Origin: Cognatishimia activa
Lineage (GTDB): Bacteria > Pseudomonadota > Alphaproteobacteria > Rhodobacterales > Rhodobacteraceae
Assembly (NCBI RefSeq): GCF_001458335.1
Contig: NZ_CYTO01000024.1
Location: forward strand, 806,757-855,763
Direction of reading: 5' to 3'
Length of the DNA stretch: 49,007 bases
The notes under the pieces were generated by a model, which was not told the origin of the DNA, did no database searches, and was given only the letters and a program-made list of their open reading frames with translations. The position numbers were made by a program, and so were the translations under genes. Every line of letters starts with the position of its first letter. Positions within the stretch are counted from its first letter, which is position 1. This document shows positions 27,090-34,724 of this stretch, piece by piece.

Positions 27090-27869
27090 ATGAAAATCGC
27101 GACTTTCAATATCAACGGCATCAAAGCCCGGATCAACGCCCTACCCGATTGGCTCGACGAAGCGCAGCCAGATGTGGTTTTATTGCAAGAAATCAAATCC
27201 GTAGACGAAGCGTTCCCGCGCGAGATCTTTGAAGATCGCGGCTACCGGGTCGAAACCCATGGTCAAAAAAGTTTTAACGGTGTGGCGATCCTGTCGAAAT
27301 TGCCATTGGAAGACGTGACCCGCGGTCTGCCCGGCGATGATGAAGACGAACAGGCCCGTTGGATCGAGGCGACAGTCATGGGCGAGGTTCCTGTGCGCGT
27401 CTGTGGTCTGTACCTGCCCAACGGCAACCCAACCCCAGGGCCGAAATACGACTATAAGCTTGCGTGGATGGAGCGCATGCAAGCCCATGCCGAGGCGTTG
27501 CTTGAGGCGGAAGAACCATTCTTGATGGCAGGCGATTACAACATCATCCCGCAAGATGAAGACGCCCGCCGCCCGGAAGCCTGGCAAGAAGATGCCCTCG
27601 CCCGCCCGGAAAGCCGCGCGGCCTACCGACGCCTGCTGAATTTGGGTTTCACCGAAGCCTTTCGCGCCCGCACGTTTGGGCCAGAGCATTATTCCTTCTG
27701 GGACTATCAGGCTGGCGCTTGGAACCGCGACGACGGCATTCGCATCGACCACTTCCTGCTGTCCCCACAATGCGCGGATATGTTGGTGGATTGTCAAATC
27801 GACAAAGAAGTGCGTGGCCGCGAGAAACCATCCGACCACGTGCCGGTTTGGGTGGAGTTGGCGGCGTAA
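27090..27869 (+). CDS. xthA: exodeoxyribonuclease III / AP endonuclease
   Basis: Repairs abasic sites and 3' blocks in DNA. The protein has 259 residues. It has ATFNINGIKAR at the N-terminus, LLQEIKS with the metal Glu, LYLPNG, MAGDYNIIP with the Asp/Asn pair, DDGIRIDHFLLS and the terminal SDHVPVW. All endonuclease/exonuclease/phosphatase family active-site positions are present. It diverges from the SRPBCC gene with 55 nt between. In related genomes it often lies directly after erpA; here two other genes are in between. Confidence 0.93.
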   Translation: MKIATFNINGIKARINALPDWLDEAQPDVVLLQEIKSVDEAFPREIFEDRGYRVETHGQKSFNGVAILSKLPLEDVTRGLPGDDEDEQARWIEATVMGEVPVRVCGLYLPNGNPTPGPKYDYKLAWMERMQAHAEALLEAEEPFLMAGDYNIIPQDEDARRPEAWQEDALARPESRAAYRRLLNLGFTEAFRARTFGPEHYSFWDYQAGAWNRDDGIRIDHFLLSPQCADMLVDCQIDKEVRGREKPSDHVPVWVELAA

Positions 27870-27878
27870 CAGAGGTCA

Positions 27879-27923
27879 GCGCCCTCCTGGAGGAGGTCGG
27901 GCGCAGCCCGGCGCGGCCGGGCT
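27879..27923. repeat. hairpin cluster at the xthA / monooxygenase junction, REP-like
   Basis: Three inverted repeats in 45 nt: GCGCCC (27879) with GGGCGC (27899), CCTCC/GGAGG within it (27883-27893), and AGCCCGG/CCGGGCT (27905-27923, loop CGCGG). The last arm overlaps the TAG stop of the minus-strand gene. No T run follows, so it looks more like a palindromic repeat or 3'-end RNA stabiliser than a standard terminator. Confidence 0.5.
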
Positions 27924-29097
27924 ATGGGTTTTCGGTCACGTCAAACCGATATATCCAATCAAACTGCCCCAGCAATTTCTTAGGCGCAGACGCACCCAAC
28001 GCGCTCAGACCGGTATGCGCTACCCAGCGCATCGGTGGGAATGACAGGTGATATTTGCGAGCACTACCAGTGGCTTGCGCGACAACTTTAACGCAACGAT
28101 CATATCGCTTCGCCTGATACGCGGCCAATCCAACCTCGGTGCTTTCCGACATCGCCAAACAATCTGCCAAGACCCAAGCGTCTTCCATCGCCATCACCGC
28201 CCCTTGCGCCATGAATGGCAAAGTTGGATGCGCCGCGTCACCCAAAATCGCAACGTTTTCACCAAACCATTTCGGTGCAACCGGATGACGGAACAGACCC
28301 CATAACCCGGTCTCGGTCACCTGATCCAGAAGCGCAGGAATAGGCCCGCCGAAATCCGAAAAAGCCGCGCGTAGGTTGTTGGGATCGTCCTTGTGGCTCC
28401 AGCCTTCCTCCACCCAATCCATGCGCTCTTGCACGGCGACAATATTCACCAAATCACCACCCCGGATCGGATAGGTCACCATATGCCGCTTTGGGCCCAT
28501 GGTGAGCCGCGTGAGTGGTGGGTGATCCATTGTGTTTGGAACCGTGGCACGCCATGCGGTTTGACGGGTGAAAAACGGCGCAGTGGTACCATTCAGAGCT
28601 TTGCGAACGACGGAATGCAGGCCGTCCGCGCCGATGATCAGATCGGCGGTGAATTGTGAACCATTGGCAAGGGTGACCTTTGGCACAGCGCCCGGCACCA
28701 CGTTTTCTGCTTTCTGCAAGAGCCGGATTTGCACACCCGATTCGCGGCAAGCGGATACTAAAATATCAATTAAATCAGCGCGATGGGCGAAGAAGTATTC
28801 TTGATCGGCGTCCAAAAGGCCCAGATCAAGCCGCGTGACCACGCGACCCGCCTTATAATCCCGCAGCTCGACTGCTTCGCCTTTGACCGCCTTGGCGCGC
28901 AAAGCGTCCCCCAGCCCCAAAGCACGCAACACACAAAAGCCATTGGGGCTGACCTGAATGCCCGCCCCGACTTCTTTGATGGCCTCCGCCTGCTCCAGCA
29001 CCGTGACCTGCGCCCCACGCTGGGCAAGTGCCAATGCTGCGGTCAATCCGCCAATCCCGCCACCGAGGACGCCAATTTTCAAACCGAGTAATGTCAT
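27922..29097 (-). CDS. FAD-dependent monooxygenase (salicylate hydroxylase / UbiH-like group)
   Basis: A 391-residue group A flavin monooxygenase. It has the dinucleotide-binding GGGIGG at residues 12-17, the EQ/E at the end of strand 2, the DG motif in GADGLHSVVR near residue 157 and the GD motif GDAAHPTLPF about residue 280. It resembles the salicylate and 3-hydroxybenzoate hydroxylases more than UbiH, but the ring substrate cannot be read. It stands between xthA (converging) and dksA (same strand, downstream of it), with a dksA terminator upstream, so it probably has its own promoter. Confidence 0.82.
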   Translation of the reverse strand: MTLLGLKIGVLGGGIGGLTAALALAQRGAQVTVLEQAEAIKEVGAGIQVSPNGFCVLRALGLGDALRAKAVKGEAVELRDYKAGRVVTRLDLGLLDADQEYFFAHRADLIDILVSACRESGVQIRLLQKAENVVPGAVPKVTLANGSQFTADLIIGADGLHSVVRKALNGTTAPFFTRQTAWRATVPNTMDHPPLTRLTMGPKRHMVTYPIRGGDLVNIVAVQERMDWVEEGWSHKDDPNNLRAAFSDFGGPIPALLDQVTETGLWGLFRHPVAPKWFGENVAILGDAAHPTLPFMAQGAVMAMEDAWVLADCLAMSESTEVGLAAYQAKRYDRCVKVVAQATGSARKYHLSFPPMRWVAHTGLSALGASAPKKLLGQFDWIYRFDVTENP

Positions 29098-29107
29098 GTC
29101 ACGCCTT

Positions 29108-29144
29108 ACAAAACAAAACCGCCGGTGTGTTTCAACACCGGCGG
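29108..29144 (-). terminator. intrinsic terminator of dksA
   Basis: A perfect 10-bp stem, CCGCCGGTGT/ACACCGGCGG, with a 6-nt loop lies at 29119-29144. Read on the minus strand it is followed by TTTTGTTTT. It sits 41 nt after the dksA stop. Confidence 0.85.
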
Positions 29145-29184
29145 CCGTAAATTTCCGTGATCTTACTCAGATCAATCGTCGCAT

Positions 29185-29607
29185 TTAGTCGTCACGATGA
29201 ACCTTCTCGCGGCGCTCGTGGCGTTCCTGTGCTTCCAAAGACATGGTCGCAATCGGACGCGCATCCAGGCGCTTCAATGAAATTGGGTCCCCGGTCACTT
29301 CGCAATACCCGTATTCACCTTCGTCAATTCGGCGCAGGGCAGAATCGATTTTGGCAACCAGCTTGCGCTGACGATCCCGTGTACGCAGCTCTAGCGCACG
29401 GTCAGTCTCTTCGCTTGCGCGGTCCGCAATATCTGGAATGTTGCGTGTGTTGTCTTGCAGGCCTTCAATTGTATCCCGGCTACCCGCCAGAAGTTCTTCT
29501 TTCCAATCAATTAGCTTGCGACGAAAATATTCAATTTGACGATCGTTCATGAACGGTTCGTCATCTGCTGGAACATAATCCTCCGGCAGGAAAACTTCAG
29601 CTTTCAT
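29185..29607 (-). CDS. dksA: RNA polymerase-binding transcription factor DksA, single-cysteine form
   Basis: Binds the secondary channel of RNA polymerase and, with ppGpp, adjusts rRNA and amino-acid promoters. The start at 29607 (MKAEVFLPEDY) gives 140 residues, with GGGAG upstream. A long coiled coil covers about residues 20-95, and its tip carries Asp59, Asp62 and Ala64 in the DxxDxA motif needed for activity. Of the four zinc-finger cysteines of E. coli DksA only Cys102 remains (YCEVTGDP); the others are Thr, Ser and Ala or Glu. This matches the zinc-independent type known in Rhodobacter sphaeroides. A strong terminator follows. Confidence 0.93.
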   Translation of the reverse strand: MKAEVFLPEDYVPADDEPFMNDRQIEYFRRKLIDWKEELLAGSRDTIEGLQDNTRNIPDIADRASEETDRALELRTRDRQRKLVAKIDSALRRIDEGEYGYCEVTGDPISLKRLDARPIATMSLEAQERHERREKVHRDD

Positions 29608-29702
29608 ATCCGCTCCCTCATCGTGGCGCATGCCTGATGCCCTAGCCGTTCAGACATGAACCCGGATTTACTTGCCGTGATGTATCGCAGTGATAAAGGA
29701 AT

Positions 29703-29720
29703 GTCACTACCAGAAGTGAC
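29703..29720. promoter_or_regulatory. inverted repeat in the dksA / MoxR divergent region
   Basis: GTCACT and AGTGAC separated by ACCAGA lie roughly in the middle of the 213-nt gap between dksA and the MoxR gene. It could be an operator for either; the rest of the gap shows nothing I can name. Confidence 0.3.
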
Positions 29721-29820
29721 GTGTCGGCGAGATGAACGCCATCGCATTGAAGTGAACGCTTAAGAAAGCTAGGTTGTGCAAAAGGGATAAGCCACTAAAA
29801 CCATGAAGAGGCGCGAAAAA

Positions 29821-30660
29821 ATGAAATTTGAAGGCACAAAGGATTACGTTGCGACAGCGGACCTGACGATGGCCGTGAACGCCTCTGTAACCTTAGAGCG
29901 CCCGCTTCTGGTGAAAGGCGAACCCGGCACAGGTAAAACCGAGCTTGCCAAGCAGGTTGCAGCTTCTTTGGGGCTGAAAATGATTGAGTGGAACGTGAAA
30001 TCCACCACCAAAGCGCAGCAAGGTCTTTACGAATATGATGCGGTCAGCCGCTTGCGTGACAGCCAGCTTGGCGATGAGCGTGTGCATGATGTGGCCAACT
30101 ACATCCGTAAAGGCAAACTCTGGGAAGCCTTTGAGGCGGGTGAAAAAGTTGTTTTGCTTATTGATGAAATCGACAAAGCCGATATCGAATTCCCGAACGA
30201 TTTGCTGCAAGAGCTCGATAAGATGGAATTCCATGTCTACGAGACAGGTGAGACCGTCCGTGCAAAACAGCGCCCGATCATCATCATCACGTCAAATAAC
30301 GAAAAAGAACTGCCAGATGCGTTTCTGCGCCGCTGTTTCTTCCATTACATCAATTTCCCAGATGGCGAGACGATGAAAGCCATCGTCAAAGTGCATCATC
30401 CGGGCATCAAGGATCAGCTTTTGACCGAAGCGCTGACCCAGTTCTATGAAATCCGCGAAACCCGTGGGCTTAAGAAGAAGCCTTCTACCTCTGAAGTGAT
30501 TGATTGGCTAAAACTTTTGCTTGCTGAAGACCTATCACCAGAAGACCTGAAACGAGACGGCGCGAATGCCCTGCCAAAGCTGCACGGCGCGTTGCTCAAA
30601 AATGAACAGGACGTTCATCTGTTTGAACGTCTCGCGTTCATGGCGCGGTCTGAACGGTGA
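29821..30660 (+). CDS. MoxR family AAA+ ATPase
   Basis: A 279-residue AAA+ protein of the MoxR class, which acts with VWA-domain proteins to mature or load metal centres and protein complexes. Walker A is GEPGTGKTE at about residues 38-46, Walker B is LLIDEIDKAD near 112, sensor 1 is ITSNNEKELPDAFLRRC, with the arginine finger region there, and a lid domain follows. I choose ATG 29821 (MKFEGTKDYV, with GAGG upstream) over 29803. It is the first gene of a same-strand block with a DUF2927 lipoprotein (4-nt GTGA overlap), a small membrane protein, a VWA protein and an M48 protease. Confidence 0.9.
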   Translation: MKFEGTKDYVATADLTMAVNASVTLERPLLVKGEPGTGKTELAKQVAASLGLKMIEWNVKSTTKAQQGLYEYDAVSRLRDSQLGDERVHDVANYIRKGKLWEAFEAGEKVVLLIDEIDKADIEFPNDLLQELDKMEFHVYETGETVRAKQRPIIIITSNNEKELPDAFLRRCFFHYINFPDGETMKAIVKVHHPGIKDQLLTEALTQFYEIRETRGLKKKPSTSEVIDWLKLLLAEDLSPEDLKRDGANALPKLHGALLKNEQDVHLFERLAFMARSER

Positions 30661-32036
30661 GTTTTTCCGCCCTCAAATGGCTTTCTTTAGGTGCTTTCGT
30701 TGCGCTGACCGCTTGTGCGACCACAGGGACACAAAGCGCGCACCCGACGCGCGCAAAATTGGCTGAGACCAGCTTGCCACCGCTTAAGAGCTTCCGAGCA
30801 AGGCAAGAAGCGTTGCCCAACCGCTCTAACGCCGATATCGCTCGCGACTTCTTGGACCTGACCTTTTCCTTGGAAAGCGGGCGATCTTTGCCGGTTATGA
30901 CCCGGTTTGAAGGGCCCATCACGGTGAAACTGGAGGGGCGCACCACCGCAACGTTACGCTCTGATCTCTCGCAACTGATTGGTCGCCTGCGCAAGGAAGC
31001 GGATATCGACATTCGTCAAATTAGTGAAGGTCGCGCGAATGTGACGATCCAGGCGGTTTCGAAAAGTGACATCAAACGTGCCCTGCCCCATGCGGCCTGT
31101 TTTGTGGTGCCCAATGTCACAAGCATCAGCGAGTATCGTCGTGCCCGTGGCGCGGCACGTACCGATTGGGCGGGCCTGACCCGGCGCGATCAGCTGGCCA
31201 TCTTCCTGCCTTATGACACCAGCCCACAAGACATGCGGGATTGCCTGCATGAAGAGCTGGCGCAAGCGATCGGGCCGCTGAACGATCTTTATCGGCTGGA
31301 TGACAGTGTCTTTAACGATGACAATTTCCACGTAACCCTGACCGGGTTCGACATGTTGGTCCTGCGCGCCTACTACGATCCAAGCCTGCGCAATGGCATG
31401 ACACAATTACAGGTCGCTGAAAGGCTACCCGGCATCCTCAACAGATTGAATCCAAAAGGAAACCACGGCCGGATAGCACCGCTGACCCGCACCCCTCGTG
31501 CTTGGATCGACGCGGTTCAGGACGCTTTGGGGCCGACTGGATCAGCTGGCAAACGCATCGCCGCAGCGAACGCTGCCTTGAATATCGCCAAGTCCCAAGG
31601 CTGGACGGACCACCGGCGCGCGTTCAGTCACTACATGAATGGACGGGTGCAACAATTCCGCGACCCGAGACTGGCGGATCAGCATTATCGACTGGCCGAT
31701 CAGTACTTCCAAGCGGCAACGCCAAATGGCCCGCACCGTGCGGCTGTTGCTGGACCCCGTGCTGCTTTCGCATTGGCGTCTGGAGATCCAAAGACCGCGT
31801 TGAAGATCGTCGATCGCCATATCTCTTCGGCAGAACGCTTTCAGAATGCGATCCATCTTTCGAGCCTTTTGATGATCAAGGCAGAAGCCCATGACGCCTT
31901 GGGTGAAAACGCCGCGGCCCAAGCTGCGCGACTGGACAGCCTTGGGTGGGCGCGATACGGCTTTGGGCCGGAATGGATCGTGCGCGCAAAATTGCGTGAA
32001 GTTGCACTCCTTAATCCGACAAACAGAACGAACTAG
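30657..32036 (+). CDS. DUF2927 domain-containing lipoprotein
   Basis: A 459-residue exported protein. It starts with GTG overlapping the MoxR stop (GTGA). The N-terminus is a lipoprotein signal: SALKWLSLGAFVALTAC with the Cys at residue 20. The DUF2927 domain (about residues 55-255) includes the conserved LPHAACFVVPN, AIFLPYDTSPQDMRDCLHEELAQAIGPLNDLY and FDMLVLRAYYDPSLRNGM; the HEELAQAIG segment resembles a metallopeptidase helix (HE-x-x-x) but I cannot show catalysis. The remaining 200 residues look alpha-helical and TPR-like. Coupling to the MoxR ATPase suggests a joint role at the envelope. Confidence 0.8.
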   Translation: MSFSALKWLSLGAFVALTACATTGTQSAHPTRAKLAETSLPPLKSFRARQEALPNRSNADIARDFLDLTFSLESGRSLPVMTRFEGPITVKLEGRTTATLRSDLSQLIGRLRKEADIDIRQISEGRANVTIQAVSKSDIKRALPHAACFVVPNVTSISEYRRARGAARTDWAGLTRRDQLAIFLPYDTSPQDMRDCLHEELAQAIGPLNDLYRLDDSVFNDDNFHVTLTGFDMLVLRAYYDPSLRNGMTQLQVAERLPGILNRLNPKGNHGRIAPLTRTPRAWIDAVQDALGPTGSAGKRIAAANAALNIAKSQGWTDHRRAFSHYMNGRVQQFRDPRLADQHYRLADQYFQAATPNGPHRAAVAGPRAAFALASGDPKTALKIVDRHISSAERFQNAIHLSSLLMIKAEAHDALGENAAAQAARLDSLGWARYGFGPEWIVRAKLREVALLNPTNRTN

Positions 32037-32056
32037 ACCTCCAAAAGGCTCAGAAT

Positions 32057-32221
32057 ATGTATCTCATCACAGGCATCATCGGTATCCTGATCGGCGCATT
32101 CACCGCAAAACGCCGCAATGGCAAAACGCTCGACATCCTGCATTACGCGGCAGGCTATGGCATCGCCTTCGCCGTCGCCGGCTTCATCATTACCTTGATC
32201 ATTGAAAAGAACTTTCTCTAA
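32057..32221 (+). CDS. small two-helix membrane protein (54 residues)
   Basis: A short frame running from ATG 32057 to TAA 32219-32221. The protein has two hydrophobic segments, MYLITGIIGILIGAF and YGIAFAVAGFIITLII, joined by a basic loop AKRRNGKTLDI, so it is probably a hairpin in the inner membrane with the loop in the cytoplasm. It lies 20 nt after the DUF2927 gene and 5 nt before the VWA gene, spacing that fits one operon. No family is recognised. The tight placement and membrane character argue that it is real. Confidence 0.75.
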   Translation: MYLITGIIGILIGAFTAKRRNGKTLDILHYAAGYGIAFAVAGFIITLIIEKNFL

Positions 32222-32226
32222 CCGCG

Positions 32227-33411
32227 ATGTTTCAGCCGCTTTTTGATAACCTTCGCTCTGTCGGTGTCCCCGTTTCATTGCGGGAATATCTGAGCTTTCT
32301 GGCGGCGTTAAAAACCGGTCTGGCTACTTACGATCCCGAGGCATTCTATTACCTGGCGCGCACAGCCATGGTGAAGGACGAACGCAACCTAGATAAGTTT
32401 GATCGCGCCTTTGCGGCGACCTTTGAGGGGCTTGATCATATCAGTGAGCAAGACGTGCTCAACGCCGTCGATATCCCTGAGGATTGGCTTCGGAAAATAG
32501 CAGAGAAACACCTTAGCCCCGAAGAAATGGCCGAAATCGAAGCGCTTGGTGGTTTTGACAAGTTGATGGAGACCTTGAAAGAGCGTCTGAAAGAACAGGA
32601 AGGTCGCCACCAAGGGGGCAATAAATGGATTGGAACCGCGGGCACCAGCCCTTTTGGCGCTTACGGCTATAACCCCGAGGGCGTGCGTATTGGCCAAAAA
32701 GAAAGCCGTCATCAACGCGCCGTAAAGGTCTGGGACAAAAGAGAATTTCGTAATCTCGATGACAGCGTGGAACTCGGAACCCGCAACATCAAAGTCGCCT
32801 TAAAACGCCTGCGCCGTTGGGCGCGCGATGGGGCGGCGGATGAGTTGGATCTCAACGAAACCATCCGCGCAACCGCGGAACACGGCTATCTCGATGTAAA
32901 AACCCGGCCAGAGCGGCGCAACGCCGTGAAGGTTTTGTTGTTTCTTGATGTGGGCGGCTCGATGGATCCCCATATCAAGGTCGTGGAAGAGCTCTTCTCC
33001 GCCGCCCGCGCCGAATTCAAACATTTGGAATATTTCTACTTCCACAACTGCCTTTATGAAGGCGTGTGGCGCGATAATGTGCGCCGTTGGAACGACCAGA
33101 CCCCGACATGGGAGGTGCTGCGCACCTATGGCCCTGACTACAAATGTATTTTTGTTGGGGATGCCTCTATGTCGCCCTACGAAATCGCCTATCCGGGTGG
33201 CGCGAACGAGCATTGGAACCAAGAGGCCGGGCAAACCTGGCTAGAACGCGCGCGCGAGCAATGGCCCGATCACCTTTGGATCAACCCCGTGGCCGAGCAG
33301 CGATGGGATTACACCCATTCGATCCAAATGATCCGCGAAATATTCGAAGACCGTATGGTGCCCATGACCTTGCGCGGGCTTGAAGACGGAATGCGCGAGC
33401 TGACGCGTTGA
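32227..33411 (+). CDS. VWA domain-containing protein, CoxE-like
   Basis: A 394-residue cytoplasmic protein. The N-terminal half has the helical FQPLFDNLRSVGVPVSLREYLSFL pattern of CoxE/YehP-type partners of MoxR ATPases. The von Willebrand A domain begins near residue 235 with VLLFLDVGGSMD, a DxGxS MIDAS metal site with the adjacent Asp/Met, and continues through FYFHNCLYE and CIFVGDASMSPYEI. MoxR plus VWA is a well-known pair: the ATPase remodels a client bound through the VWA domain. The client here may be the DUF2927 lipoprotein, the M48 protease or something outside the window. Confidence 0.88.
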   Translation: MFQPLFDNLRSVGVPVSLREYLSFLAALKTGLATYDPEAFYYLARTAMVKDERNLDKFDRAFAATFEGLDHISEQDVLNAVDIPEDWLRKIAEKHLSPEEMAEIEALGGFDKLMETLKERLKEQEGRHQGGNKWIGTAGTSPFGAYGYNPEGVRIGQKESRHQRAVKVWDKREFRNLDDSVELGTRNIKVALKRLRRWARDGAADELDLNETIRATAEHGYLDVKTRPERRNAVKVLLFLDVGGSMDPHIKVVEELFSAARAEFKHLEYFYFHNCLYEGVWRDNVRRWNDQTPTWEVLRTYGPDYKCIFVGDASMSPYEIAYPGGANEHWNQEAGQTWLERAREQWPDHLWINPVAEQRWDYTHSIQMIREIFEDRMVPMTLRGLEDGMRELTR

Positions 33412-33443
33412 CGGACACCCTTCGCCATCCCATATCGTAAGCT

Positions 33444-34130
33444 ATGTTAAAGTTTACACCGATCCTTCTGGCCATCATCTACGCCGTCGTCATGTACCGT
33501 GTGTCCGCTTGGCGCACGAAACGCATGTTGGATGAGCAATCCACTGAATTGGCTGATCCGGGGCTGAAAAAGCTCATTGATCGTATGGCTGCGAGTTTGG
33601 AATTGCCACGCATTCGGGTTCATATCTATGAGATTGATCCAGTGAACGGCTTGGCAGCACCCGATGGGCGGATTTTCATCACGCGCGGCTTTTATCGCAA
33701 ATACACCAATGGCGAAGTGACCGGCGAAGAAATCGCGAGCGTCATTGCGCACGAATTGGGTCACGTGGCCCTTGGGCATTCTCGCCGCCGCATGATTGAT
33801 TTCTCGGGCCAAAATGCGCTGCGGACCGCTTTGGCGATGGTTCTCACGCGGTTTATCCCAGTTGTTGGCCCTTGGATTGCCAACATGCTGACAACCATGT
33901 TGGCAGCGCGCTTGTCTCGTGGGGATGAGTATGAAGCCGATGAATATGCCGCCGCGCTGTTGACAAAATCCGGGATTGGTACAGGACCGCAAAAGTCATT
34001 GTTTGAAAAGCTCGAAGCGCTGACGCAAAGCCGTTCTGGTGCGGTGCCAGCGTGGTTGATGAGCCATCCTAAGACCGGTGAACGGATCAAAGCGATTGAA
34101 GGCCTCGAGGCAAAATGGGGTACGGCGTAG
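33444..34130 (+). CDS. M48 family metalloprotease
   Basis: A 228-residue zinc protease. An N-terminal membrane helix (about 4-19) anchors it. HELGH at 103-107 gives the two His ligands and catalytic Glu, and Glu164 in DEYEADEYA supplies the third ligand, as in HtpX/Ste24 proteases. It is shorter than HtpX (about 290), lacking the N-terminal membrane pair. A roughly hydrophobic stretch at 124-155 (LAMVLTRFIPVVGPWIANML) may be a second membrane segment. The gene is 32 nt after the VWA gene and last in this block; hairpin repeats follow. Confidence 0.88.
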   Translation: MLKFTPILLAIIYAVVMYRVSAWRTKRMLDEQSTELADPGLKKLIDRMAASLELPRIRVHIYEIDPVNGLAAPDGRIFITRGFYRKYTNGEVTGEEIASVIAHELGHVALGHSRRRMIDFSGQNALRTALAMVLTRFIPVVGPWIANMLTTMLAARLSRGDEYEADEYAAALLTKSGIGTGPQKSLFEKLEALTQSRSGAVPAWLMSHPKTGERIKAIEGLEAKWGTA

Positions 34131-34184
34131 GGTGGGGTTTTACCCCACCGATTGGGCACCGTCTTTGCCGGGCTGAAGCCCGGC
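34131..34184. repeat. double-hairpin intergenic element, REP-like
   Basis: Between the M48 gene and the converging PIN gene lie two perfect inverted repeats: GGTGGGG/CCCCACC (34131-34149, loop TTTTA) and GCCGGGCT/AGCCCGGC (34167-34184, loop GA). They fill the whole 54-nt gap from the TAG stop on one strand to the TAG stop on the other. From memory, near-identical units occur in many Roseobacter-group genomes; only one copy is in this window. Confidence 0.6.
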
Positions 34185-34724
34185 CTACCCCAGAGCCTTT
34201 GCCAATCTCGGCAACCGCGCTTTCTTTAACAATCCGCGCATATCCCAGTCTTGCCCAGACAAACGACAGGCTTCTTGTCTGACAGTCTCTGCAACCCCTT
34301 CTACCAGATCTGGCTGACCTTCCCAAAGGCCGCGAAGGAAACCATCTGGTTCAAACCGCTGAAGCCCCTCTTCCGCGAGAATATGCTTTGGGAAATCTTT
34401 GGCATTCACGGTAACAATGGCATCCGCATGCCCATCAATCGCGGCAGCTAAAACATGCACATCCGCCGCGTCTGGCAAATAAAGCCGCGCTTCCGTGCCT
34501 TCACGATATTTCACAGATGCTTTTGGCCAAGCAGCTTGTGCCAAGGCGATCTCGCCCCGCGCCTGCGCTTCGCCTGTGGGGCCGATTTTACGCGCCGCGC
34601 GCGCCCATTCTTCTAAGATGCGCTCTGACCAAAGCGGCTCAAACGCACCCTCTTTGGCGACACCCAGCAGCACTTCCCGCATCACGGTTGGGTAGATCAC
34701 GCAGGTGTCGAGCAACAGTTTCAT
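34185..34724 (-). CDS. PIN domain protein, RSP_2648 family
   Basis: A 179-residue PIN-fold nuclease candidate. The acidic residues are in place: Asp6 in LLLDTCVIY, Glu near 38-39 in ILEEWARA, Asp in LPDAADVHVLAAA and Asp in GHADAIVTVNAKDF. It belongs to a PIN subgroup typical of Rhodobacteraceae, named after R. sphaeroides RSP_2648. No antitoxin gene is visible beside it: its start overlaps the rlmI stop by 4 nt (ATGA), so it is the last gene of a glnE-hypothetical-rlmI-PIN unit. A house-keeping RNase role seems more likely than a classic toxin, but this is inference. Confidence 0.82.
   Translation of the reverse strand: MKLLLDTCVIYPTVMREVLLGVAKEGAFEPLWSERILEEWARAARKIGPTGEAQARGEIALAQAAWPKASVKYREGTEARLYLPDAADVHVLAAAIDGHADAIVTVNAKDFPKHILAEEGLQRFEPDGFLRGLWEGQPDLVEGVAETVRQEACRLSGQDWDMRGLLKKARLPRLAKALG

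Noticed and set aside
34185-34724. Type II toxin-antitoxin module with the PIN gene
   Set aside because: No small antitoxin-like frame lies beside it; it is coupled to rlmI and belongs to a stand-alone PIN subgroup.
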